This document shows positions 1-4,522 of a stretch of 5,342 bases of DNA, piece after piece (position 1 is the first letter of the stretch; each line of letters begins with the position of its first letter). The DNA is from an uncultured Actinoplanes sp. Its GTDB lineage: Bacteria; Actinomycetota; Actinomycetes; Mycobacteriales; Micromonosporaceae. The position numbers were made by a program, and so were the translations under genes. Under the pieces are notes generated by a model. The model was not told the origin of the DNA, did not search any database, and worked only from the letters and a program-made list of their open reading frames with translations. The stretch is from positions 1-5,342 of the forward strand of contig CAKUMG010000495.1 in the NCBI GenBank assembly GCA_934667465.1, written 5' to 3'.

Positions 1-991
1 CCGTCACCCTGCGCAGTGGCCCATCCGGTGACCCGACGTGCACATCCGTGCCCCGATAACGGCCGCCGGCCAGCGCTGCCACGGACGCGCCCGCCGCGGT
101 GAGCCCCGACAGCTTCCCCGGGTGCCGCGACAGGATCGTGAGCCCGGCAAGGTCAAGCCGTGCCAGGGTCGTGTCCAGTCCGCCGGCGAGAACGACCAGC
201 GGGGCTCCCCCGGTCTGGCACAGCTCGGTCGGACACATCGTCAGGCCGGCGGTCCGGTTGCGCCGCACCCGGCCGGCCAGAGCCAGGTCGAACACCGCAT
301 TGCCGGCCTGCAGCAGCGGCGGCGTCAGGGCCACGTAGCCCAGATGCCACCCGTCCTCCTCCGGCCACCACGCCAGCGACCCCGCGCACGCCTCGACCGG
401 CCCGAGCTCCTCCACCGCCCCGGTCCCAGGATCGAACAGGTGCAGCCGCCCGGTCCGCGGCCCGTAGTCGTTGTCGGCACTCCCCTGCGTCAGCACCGCC
501 AGCGGCCCGCCGCCGGGCCGTTCCCGCAGCTCCACCACGTGCCGCCCGGCGAACACGTCCGGCGTGCCGATCCGCCCGCTGCCCGGATCGAGCAACCGCA
601 ACCGCGCCCGAGGCTCGTCCCGCCCGACGACCACGATGCCCTCGGGCGGCTCCTCCCCGGTGATCAGCGCGACGAGCGCGGACCCGGCGAGCGGCACATG
701 ATCCCGCACACCGTCGGCGCGATCGGTCAGCGCGGTCACCGTGCCGTCGCCCAACGACAGCCGGTGCAGCACGCGATCGGACAAGAAGAACAGCGACCCG
801 GAATCCGCCGACCACCGCGGCCGGTCGCCCTCCATCACCCGCCGCGCCGGGCCGTCGATCTCGGCTACCCAGAGCGAGTCCGGGGCGTTCACGGAAGCCA
901 GGACGTAGCTGACGAGCCGCCCGTCCGGCGAGAGAACCGGGTGCCGCGGGACGAGCCCGTCGACGACGATCTCGGCCGTCAGCTCCCTCAT
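1..991 (-). CDS. S9-family (prolyl oligopeptidase-like) peptidase, N-terminal beta-propeller, partial
   Basis: I read this on the minus strand from ATG at 991-989. It stays open for 330 codons to the window edge, so the C-terminus is missing. The N-terminus contains HPVLSPDGRLVSYVL (residues 17-31) and PRWSADSGSLFFLSDR (58-73). These are PD40/TolB-type blades as found in the propeller of S9 acylaminoacyl peptidases and dipeptidyl peptidases. Further blade-like stretches follow, such as RLRLLDPGSGRIG and GRLHLFDPGTGAVEELG. In this family the propeller precedes an alpha/beta-hydrolase domain with a Ser-Asp-His triad that cleaves short peptides, usually in the cytoplasm. That domain would lie beyond position 1, so the catalytic residues cannot be checked. 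No signal peptide is visible. No strong Shine-Dalgarno precedes the ATG, and a TAGGGT on the minus strand (1016-1011) could be its -10. A non-catalytic WD40/TolB-like propeller is the main alternative. Confidence 0.85.
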   Translation of the reverse strand, partial: MRELTAEIVVDGLVPRHPVLSPDGRLVSYVLASVNAPDSLWVAEIDGPARRVMEGDRPRWSADSGSLFFLSDRVLHRLSLGDGTVTALTDRADGVRDHVPLAGSALVALITGEEPPEGIVVVGRDEPRARLRLLDPGSGRIGTPDVFAGRHVVELRERPGGGPLAVLTQGSADNDYGPRTGRLHLFDPGTGAVEELGPVEACAGSLAWWPEEDGWHLGYVALTPPLLQAGNAVFDLALAGRVRRNRTAGLTMCPTELCQTGGAPLVVLAGGLDTTLARLDLAGLTILSRHPGKLSGLTAAGASVAALAGGRYRGTDVHVGSPDGPLRRVT

Positions 992-1014
992 GAACCCAGT
1001 CTGCTCGATGACCC

Positions 1015-1020
1015 TATGAT
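1015..1020 (+). promoter_or_regulatory. Candidate -10 box (TATGAT) of a leaderless promoter
   Basis: TATGAT differs from TATAAT by one base. A GTG lies exactly six bases downstream, at 1027-1029, which is the geometry of leaderless actinobacterial transcripts. No convincing -35 is present 17-18 bases upstream. The same -10/6-nt/GTG layout recurs at 3549-3563. It would drive the plus-strand gene that ends at 1601, but the GTG is out of frame with that gene as sequenced. Confidence 0.45.
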
Positions 1021-1100
1021 CCGCGCGTGCGGACGAGCCGTTCGAGCTGCGCTACCTGCTCACGGTCGGCGACACCGCGTACGGCCTGGACAGTTGGGCG

Positions 1101-1601
1101 GTGCGGCCGTGGGAGATCGGGCCCAGCCTGCTCGACCAGCTGGACGGCCTCCCCCGGCTGTCGACGTGGCACGAGATTCCCCGCGGCGGCCTGCACCTGA
1201 ACCCGGCCACCCGTCGCGCCACTGTCTGGTCGATCGATCCCGTACGCGGCCTGTCCGACCGGTTCGCCGACCGCTGGCCGGGCTGGACCCTCGACTTCCG
1301 CGAGGACCGTTACCGGGAGTCCACCAAGGCGTTCACCTTCCCCGACCCGGAACCCGCCGCCGGCCAGTACGCCTACGTGCTGGCGGACCGGGTGGCGAAG
1401 CACTGGGCCCCGGGAATCGTGGAATACAGGGACAGCGTGCGGAAGCGGCGCCGGGGCCAAGACATGCTGAACGGCACGGGCGGCGCCGGGCTGACCATTG
1501 CCGCCCTGCGGAAATTCGTCGACCAGTTGCTCGAGCCCGTCGACCAGCCCCGGCCCTTCGACGTCGCGGCGTACGCCCGCGACAACTTCGGCTGGAACTG
1601 A
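1101..1601 (+). CDS. Conserved-looking hypothetical protein, uncertain 5' end
   Basis: I do not recognise the family. GTG at 1101 gives 166 aa with high G/C at third positions, ending in YARDNFGWN. It has a tryptophan- and arginine-rich N-terminal half (LSTWHEIPRGG, RWPGWTLDFREDRY), no membrane segment and no signal peptide. A helical C-terminal region (IAALRKFVDQLLEPVD) looks soluble and cytoplasmic. The same frame is open upstream to a stop at 1017-1019 and reads like genuine protein there (ADEPFELRYLLTVGDTAYGL, ending just before DSWAVRPWE), but has no ATG, GTG or TTG before 1101. The real protein is therefore probably about 24 residues longer. Either it starts at GTG 1027 with one base missing between 1029 and 1032, or it uses an unusual start. 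It is divergent from the S9 peptidase gene, only about 30-110 bp away, so the two may share a regulatory region. Confidence 0.7.
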   Translation: MRPWEIGPSLLDQLDGLPRLSTWHEIPRGGLHLNPATRRATVWSIDPVRGLSDRFADRWPGWTLDFREDRYRESTKAFTFPDPEPAAGQYAYVLADRVAKHWAPGIVEYRDSVRKRRRGQDMLNGTGGAGLTIAALRKFVDQLLEPVDQPRPFDVAAYARDNFGWN

Positions 1602-1778
1602 CGCCGTTCGATCCGGGCCAGGTCACACGCTTGGCCGGTCTGCAATCGCTTCTGCAGCGGCCCGCCATCCAGCACTGCTGCGAGCAGCCGCGGACAACCT
1701 CTGGTGGCATGGTCCGGAACGGGATGACGCCGCCGCGGATCTGGAGCGCCGCGCCGCCCGGAACGAAGGGAGGTGGCG

Positions 1779-1931
1779 GTGGACATCCATGAGCAGCACG
1801 AGGCGGTGCGCCGGGAACACGTCTCTCATGAGCATCTGTGCCGTGCAACTATGGCATGGTGGCGCCGTAGAGGATGCGCTGCTGATGCAGCGAACCCGCC
1901 GGACCGGTATGAATGCGACCGTCGCCGTTGA
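1779..1931 (+). CDS. Possible small ORF of 50 aa with a good ribosome binding site
   Basis: GTG at 1779 is preceded by AGGGAGG (1767-1773) at a spacing of five bases, a strong Shine-Dalgarno. The product begins MDIHEQHEAVRREHVSHEHL and is charged and histidine-rich. It then runs through MAWWRRRG to a stop at 1929-1931. Third-position G/C is high in the first 20 codons and drops afterwards, so the 3' part may be out of frame with a decayed original. I recognise no family. The ORF could be real, a truncated remnant or chance. Confidence 0.25.
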   Translation: MDIHEQHEAVRREHVSHEHLCRATMAWWRRRGCAADAANPPDRYECDRRR

Positions 1932-1941
1932 CGGGGCGCGC

Positions 1942-2052
1942 TCACGCTCGGCGCAGGCTCACCCAGACGAGGCGATACACGACCTCGGGCACAGGCGAGG
2001 CCAGGGAAGCACTTGACGTCATTGCCAGCGCGATTCCTACGACGCCAAACAT
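1942..2052 (-). pseudogene. Possible remnant of a membrane-protein C-terminus (36 codons)
   Basis: On the minus strand ATG at 2052-2050 opens 36 codons: MFGVVGIALAMTSSASLASP, then a C-terminal part ending YRLVWVSLRRA. The first 19 residues are hydrophobic enough for one membrane segment. The frame is blocked upstream by a TAG about 13 codons before the ATG. It reads like the tail of an integral membrane protein, but it is short, has no clear Shine-Dalgarno and overlaps the competing plus-strand reading. Chance cannot be excluded. Confidence 0.2.
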
Positions 2053-2066
2053 CTGTGATAACCGGG

Positions 2067-2095
2067 TTGGCCCACGCCCCCGTGCCTTCTAATGG
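2067..2095 (+). promoter_or_regulatory. Weak candidate promoter for the HEPN-like gene
   Basis: TTGGCC (2067-2072) and TAATGG (2090-2095) are separated by 17 bases, upstream of the gene at 2134. TTGGCC is an acceptable -35, but TAATGG lacks the conserved final T of a -10. Transcription would begin near 2102, giving a leader of roughly 20-30 bases that contains the AAGGA at 2113-2117. This rests on spacing only. Confidence 0.2.
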
Positions 2096-2122
2096 GGTAG
2101 ACAGCCGGACGCAAGGACGACC

Positions 2123-2137
2123 ATGATTCGATCGTGA
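2123..2137 (+). CDS. Four-codon leader ORF (MIRS) overlapping the next start by GTGA
   Basis: AAGGA (2113-2117) lies five bases upstream of ATG 2123, ideal for that ATG. It is 16 bases from the GTG at 2134, too far for that start. The ATG frame codes only Met-Ile-Arg-Ser before TGA (2135-2137). This stop overlaps GTG 2134-2136 in the GTGA arrangement typical of stop-start coupling. The mini-ORF could load ribosomes that reinitiate at GTG. Alternatively, an indel separated the true ATG from the gene. Confidence 0.35.
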   Translation: MIRS

Positions 2138-2985
2138 CTGATCACGTTGCCGACTGGTCGCCCGCGGACAGCCCTGAAGCTATCGCAGTCTCGGAGGTTC
2201 ATTGGTGGGCGCGTGCGGCAGAGCTTGCCGTGCTTCGTATGCGCGGTCCCGATGACCATCGAATCTCTTGGTTCAGCTCGCGACAAATTGATGCTCGCCA
2301 GCTCATTCTCGCCCTTCGGCAGCTTCTAAGTGCCGTAACGCTCGTGGATGGCCGACTCGAGGAACTCGGTCTTGATCGAGAACGCAATGCCCTCCGGCTG
2401 GCGAAGGACCGGTATGAGGGCAACCTGACGGGTTTAACTGAGGTGCGGAACGCACTGATGCATTTTGAGGCGTGGGCCCTTGGAGCTGGGCATGGCCCGC
2501 AGCGACGGCGCGTAGCGGAAGGGGTTTCGGTGCGTGAGGTCGCGAGCGAATTTTGGGGGTTCGCTTACGACGGGCAAAACGAGACCATTTCCCTTGGCCC
2601 ATACACCGTCCACGTGACAGCGGTCGGCGGTGCTGTGGCTCAACTCTCGGACGCAGTCTATGAGGCCGCTCGCGCGGTTGACCGTCGTAATGCAATCGAT
2701 CTGGGGAGGGAAGTCAAAGATGCCCTAGCCGCAGCTGCGGTCTCGACGGATGAAGACTGGTCTTCAACGAAGCTGATCGTAGGTAGAGACAATAGGCTCC
2801 GACTGTCGTTGGACTCGGTCAGAGCTGCCGAGCAGATCGATCGATACGCGCTTGCGGACCGCATCATCGAAGCGCTCCGGGCTGCAGGCATCAAGCTCAT
2901 CCACCTTGAAATGCCGAACGAGCTCGATCTATCCGGCCCGCTGGGTCGAGGCGTCGAACTAGTCTGCGAGAGAAACCCTTACTGA
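2134..2985 (+). CDS. HEPN-like domain protein, putative stand-alone RNase
   Basis: The product is 283 aa with no signal peptide or membrane segment, so probably cytoplasmic. Residues about 18-118 look almost entirely helical and contain EVRNALMHFE. In this, R105-N106-xxx-H110 matches the RNxxxH (Rx4-6H) signature of HEPN ribonucleases, whose Arg and His form the active site of toxin and anti-phage RNases. The pair of helices before the motif (QIDARQLILALRQLL and the one after DGRLEELG) suits a HEPN four-helix bundle. Residues about 148-200 mix strands and helices (ETISLGPYTVHVTAVGGAV). The C-terminus (about 205-283) is a further alpha/beta segment that I cannot name. No nucleotidyltransferase (MNT) antitoxin gene is adjacent. 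Codons end in A/T visibly more often than in the flanking genes, suggesting horizontal acquisition. GTG 2134 is the only start in frame after the TAG at 2098-2100. Gene reality is likely; the HEPN assignment rests on one motif and apparent helicity. Confidence 0.75.
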   Translation: MTDHVADWSPADSPEAIAVSEVHWWARAAELAVLRMRGPDDHRISWFSSRQIDARQLILALRQLLSAVTLVDGRLEELGLDRERNALRLAKDRYEGNLTGLTEVRNALMHFEAWALGAGHGPQRRRVAEGVSVREVASEFWGFAYDGQNETISLGPYTVHVTAVGGAVAQLSDAVYEAARAVDRRNAIDLGREVKDALAAAAVSTDEDWSSTKLIVGRDNRLRLSLDSVRAAEQIDRYALADRIIEALRAAGIKLIHLEMPNELDLSGPLGRGVELVCERNPY

Positions 2986-3129
2986 CGTAGACGCGTGAGC
3001 CACACTTGATTGCGAACCAGTTTGGATTCTGCATTCGGAGCAGCCACGCCGCGGATGAGCCCAGGACAACTTCGATGTCATCACGTGTAGGACTTACCGG
3101 TTCGAAGCTGCCTTGCTGGTCAGGCAAGA
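2986..3129. other. Intergenic stretch, no supported gene
   Basis: Between the HEPN-like gene and the decayed gene I see no terminator hairpin, tRNA or clear ORF. A minus-strand frame starting with TTG at 3127 reads FEPVSPTRDDIEVVLGSSAA in part, but it runs antisense into the last 90 bases of the HEPN-like gene and lacks a Shine-Dalgarno. Confidence 0.3.
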
Positions 3130-3503
3130 CTAGAATCCTGGATCGCCGGTCCAGGGTGCATCCGGTCTCGTCCGCCGGGCACTCTCGCCGGGCTCGAGGT
3201 GGAGCACATCGAGCAACGTCAGGTCATTCTCCACGGCGTGGTGCACATGGCCGACTTTTCCGTGGCGGGAACGGCGTCACTTGCGCCGATGAGTTGCCAG
3301 AGGCCGTCGCCAGCTTCGTGACTGACGGACAGGATCGGCTCCGATTGCGCGAAGACCTCGCCGGTCTGGATGCTGGTGCCCAGCAGCCAGCGCTTCATCC
3401 ACCGTGCCCGGCGGTCGCGTTCCATCACCCGGTCCACGACCTACCAGATGAACGGCAGGTCGTCGTACGCGCAGCCTTCGGCCGCAGTGAGGTCGGGACC
3501 GCC
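3130..3503 (-). pseudogene. Decayed gene: no start, in-frame amber stop, one-base frameshift
   Basis: Reading 5' to 3' on the minus strand, the frame runs DLTAAEGCAYDDLPFIW, then an in-frame TAG (3443-3441). It continues VVDRVMERDRRARWMKRWLL, GTSIQTGEVFAQSEPILSVS and HEAGDGLWQLIGASDAVPAT. At a run of four A's (3259-3256) the reading must shift. Adding one base restores VGHVHHAVENDLTLLDVL, HLEPGESARRTRPDAP and WTGDPGF, then a natural TAG (3132-3130). The span of 374 bases plus one equals 125 codons. There is no start codon between the upstream stop (3506-3504) and the amber. The DGLWQLIG followed by a GHVHHAVEND-type segment resembles small uncharacterised actinobacterial proteins I recall only loosely; no function is assigned. 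The open plus-strand frame opposite is its antisense shadow. Confidence 0.75.
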
Positions 3504-3548
3504 CTACCACCCGGTGAAGCTAGAACAACCCGCAGCGGCAGGCGCCAA

Positions 3549-3554
3549 TATCAT
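3549..3554 (+). promoter_or_regulatory. -10 box (TATCAT) for the zinc-ribbon gene, leaderless layout
   Basis: TATCAT differs from TATAAT by one base and ends six bases before GTG 3561. No Shine-Dalgarno precedes this GTG, so transcription probably begins at or next to the start codon. This supports GTG 3561 over a longer upstream frame. No clear -35 is visible. Confidence 0.5.
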
Positions 3555-3560
3555 CGCCGG

Positions 3561-4061
3561 GTGACAGGACGGGGACCGTATCGCTATGTCGGACCGGCGA
3601 AGCTGCTCGGCCATGCGACCACACCGGACAACGTCAGCGCCGATACGCGCGCATTCCTGGGTGCATGGCTCGCCCGGCGGGACCGCGGCGAGCTTGCCGA
3701 GCCGTTCACGTTCGTCGTGATGCTGGACGGCGTGCTGCGGCTCGCGCCCCGGCGCAGTGAGCATGTCGCGCTCGCCGGTGGGCGGGACGTGCTCGCGGCC
3801 GGGGAAGTGACCTTCGTACGCGCCGCACATGGCTGGCGGGTGGCCGAGGTGACCAACCAGTCGACCGGCTACTGCCCCGACCCCGACTCCTGGCCGGCCG
3901 TGCGTGAGGCGCTCGATGGCCTCGGCGTGCCGCATCCCGGCGAATTCACCGACAAGGTCGTTTTCCGGCGCTGCCCCGCCTGCGGTGAGCGCAACATCGT
4001 CCGCGAGGGCGACTTCTCCTGCGCGCTCTGCGACGCCGCCCTGCCCGCGGAGTGCAACTGA
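3561..4061 (+). CDS. Small protein with a C-terminal CxxC-CxxC zinc ribbon, function unknown
   Basis: GTG 3561 gives 166 aa with uniform high-G/C codon usage. The body (about residues 7-130) includes RYVGPAKLLG, EPFTFVVMLDGVLRLAPRRS and EVTNQSTGYCPDPDSWPAV, which looks like a compact mixed alpha/beta fold. The C-terminus is a zinc ribbon: C138-PA-C141 and C154-AL-C157, with 12 residues between the pairs, able to bind one Zn ion. There is no signal peptide or membrane segment. I recall similar unnamed proteins in actinomycetes (EPFTFVV...LAPRRSEH...CPDPDSW...CPxCGERN), but no known activity. The ribbon suggests nucleic-acid or protein contact, which is inference. The frame is open back to 3006, but that upstream part is antisense to a decayed gene and lacks coding character. 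The gene ends just before a hairpin terminator. Confidence 0.88.
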   Translation: MTGRGPYRYVGPAKLLGHATTPDNVSADTRAFLGAWLARRDRGELAEPFTFVVMLDGVLRLAPRRSEHVALAGGRDVLAAGEVTFVRAAHGWRVAEVTNQSTGYCPDPDSWPAVREALDGLGVPHPGEFTDKVVFRRCPACGERNIVREGDFSCALCDAALPAECN

Positions 4062-4071
4062 CCCAATAAAG

Positions 4072-4098
4072 GAGCCGGCGCCCAGGGGGCGCCGGCTC
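4072..4098. terminator. Bidirectional hairpin terminator
   Basis: GAGCCGGCGCCC and GGGCGCCGGCTC form a perfect 12-bp stem with a three-base AGG loop. It sits 10 bases after one stop (4061) and 13 bases before the convergent stop (4112). There is no U-run, which is common for actinobacterial hairpin terminators. It can serve both the zinc-ribbon gene and the secreted-peptide gene. Confidence 0.85.
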
Positions 4099-4111
4099 AC
4101 GGTTCGGTGCG

Positions 4112-4264
4112 TCAGCGACAGATCTTCAGGACGCCGTCCCAGTTGGTGCCGGCCTGGCAGACGACCTCGGCCTGGGCCGGGGCGGCCGGGGCCGCGGTGA
4201 CGGCGAGGCCGACGGCGGCGGAGGTGAGCAGGAGGGCGACGGTGCGGCGCAGGGTTGCACGCAT
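4112..4264 (-). CDS. Precursor of a small secreted two-cysteine peptide (50 aa)
   Basis: ATG at 4264-4262 is preceded by GGAGAGGA (4278-4271) at a spacing of six bases, a strong Shine-Dalgarno. The product starts MRATLRRTVALLLTSAAVGL: a basic n-region, then a hydrophobic core. An Ala/Pro-rich stretch ends in AQA (residues 30-32), a standard signal peptidase I site. The predicted mature peptide is EVVCQAGTNWDGVLKICR, 18 residues, with C36 and C49 able to form one disulfide ring. It is probably exported by Sec; its role is unknown (signal, antimicrobial, envelope peptide). Transcription likely comes from 4403-4431, giving a long leader of about 130 bases with two hairpins. An in-frame extension to 4462 exists but lacks a Shine-Dalgarno and would bury the signal peptide, so I reject it. 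No modification or export gene is adjacent, unlike typical RiPP loci. Confidence 0.8.
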   Translation of the reverse strand: MRATLRRTVALLLTSAAVGLAVTAAPAAPAQAEVVCQAGTNWDGVLKICR

Positions 4265-4325
4265 GGTGATTCCTCTCCGGAACTGTGAGTGAAGGAGAGA
4301 GGGGGCCCGGCGCTCGCGTTGTGAC

Positions 4326-4387
4326 GGAAGGCTGGCCTGCCTTCCCGCGGCGCCCCGCGCGGCTGGTCCCCGGTGGCCGTGGCCACC
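4326..4387 (-). promoter_or_regulatory. Structured leader of the peptide gene: two inverted repeats
   Basis: Two perfect 7-bp inverted repeats lie in the presumed 5' untranslated region. One is GGAAGGC/GCCTTCC with a six-base centre (4326-4345). The other is GGTGGCC/GGCCACC with a two-base centre (4372-4387). They could fold in RNA and affect translation or early termination. High GC makes such repeats less surprising, so function is inference. Confidence 0.35.
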
Positions 4388-4402
4388 CAGTGCGGCGGAG
4401 GG

Positions 4403-4431
4403 ATCGTCATCACTCCACTTACTGTCATCAA
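4403..4431 (-). promoter_or_regulatory. Candidate promoter of the secreted-peptide gene
   Basis: On the minus strand TTGATG (4431-4426) is a plausible -35, followed by 17 bases and GACGAT (4408-4403) as an imperfect -10. The -35 lies in the spacer of the perfect inverted repeat, as expected for an operator controlling this promoter. Transcription would begin near 4396. Confidence 0.35.
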
Positions 4432-4441
4432 CACAGTAAGT
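4417..4441. promoter_or_regulatory. Perfect 9-7-9 inverted repeat, probable operator
   Basis: ACTTACTGT (4417-4425) and ACAGTAAGT (4433-4441) are exact reverse complements separated by CATCAAC. The arms are A/T-richer than the surrounding DNA, as is typical of a binding site for a dimeric regulator. The site lies between divergent genes, about 150 bp upstream of the peptide ATG and 80 bp upstream of the PLD-like ATG. It overlaps the candidate peptide promoter. No regulator gene is visible in the window, so the binding protein is unknown. Confidence 0.65.
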
Positions 4442-4476
4442 CCCGGCGAAGCTTTGCGTCAAGAGGACACTAAGCC

Positions 4477-4485
4477 TGCTACGGT
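4477..4485 (+). promoter_or_regulatory. Candidate extended -10 promoter of the PLD-like gene
   Basis: TGCTACGGT fits an extended -10 (TGN plus TANNNT, with TACGGT at 4480-4485). The best -35, TTGCGT (4454-4459), is 20 bases away, longer than ideal. Transcription would begin near 4492, giving a leader of about 30 bases with AGGAGG. The inverted repeat at 4417-4441 lies upstream of this promoter, where an activator could bind. Confidence 0.4.
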
Positions 4486-4510
4486 GGGATCACCGCCGCC
4501 GAGACCTCTC

Positions 4511-4516
4511 AGGAGG
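4511..4516 (+). promoter_or_regulatory. Ribosome binding site AGGAGG fixing the start of the PLD-like gene
   Basis: A perfect AGGAGG sits six bases before ATG 4523. It decides in favour of this ATG over the in-frame GTG-type start possible at 4373, which would add a non-membrane segment reading through the operator. Confidence 0.85.
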
Positions 4517-4522
4517 ATCCCG

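Larger units (their letters stand above)
1602..2133. other. Gene-poor stretch with fragments of possible decayed coding sequence
   Basis: No intact recognisable gene lies here. Three overlapping, mutually incompatible readings look partly protein-like and are listed separately or below. The plus frame through 1621 is open to a TGA at 2014-2016 and includes AARHPALLRAAADNLWWHGP and DDAAADLERRAARNEGR with G/C-rich third positions, but it has no start codon after 1601. A plus GTG ORF sits at 1779-1931 and a minus ORF at 1942-2052. The mixture suggests remnants of former genes at the edge of an insertion. No long inverted repeat or transposase motif was found. A small hairpin (CTGCT/AGCAG) lies at 1676-1688. 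Confidence 0.4.

Noticed and set aside
38..1792. Plus-strand open frame of 584 codons
   Set aside because: It is Pro/Arg/His-rich, runs antisense to the S9 peptidase gene and across the following plus gene in another frame. It is typical GC-rich shadow sequence.
2013..2037. TTGACG as a -35 element
   Set aside because: Good hexamer, but no acceptable -10 at 16-19 bases spacing.
3098..3108. GGTTCGAAG, resembling a tRNA T-loop
   Set aside because: Flanking bases do not pair into a T stem, and no acceptor or anticodon arms are present.
2897..3127. Minus-strand frame starting TTG (MPDQQGSFEPVSP...)
   Set aside because: Partly protein-like, but overlaps the 3' end of the HEPN-like gene, lacks a Shine-Dalgarno and ends in low-complexity Arg-rich sequence.
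3006..3560. Upstream half of the long plus frame ending at 4061
   Set aside because: This part is antisense to the reconstructed decayed gene, and protein-like content on plus begins only at GTG 3561, which has its own -10 box.
4265..4462. In-frame N-terminal extension of the secreted-peptide gene
   Set aside because: It would place the signal peptide internally and read through the hairpins and operator, whereas the internal ATG has a strong Shine-Dalgarno.
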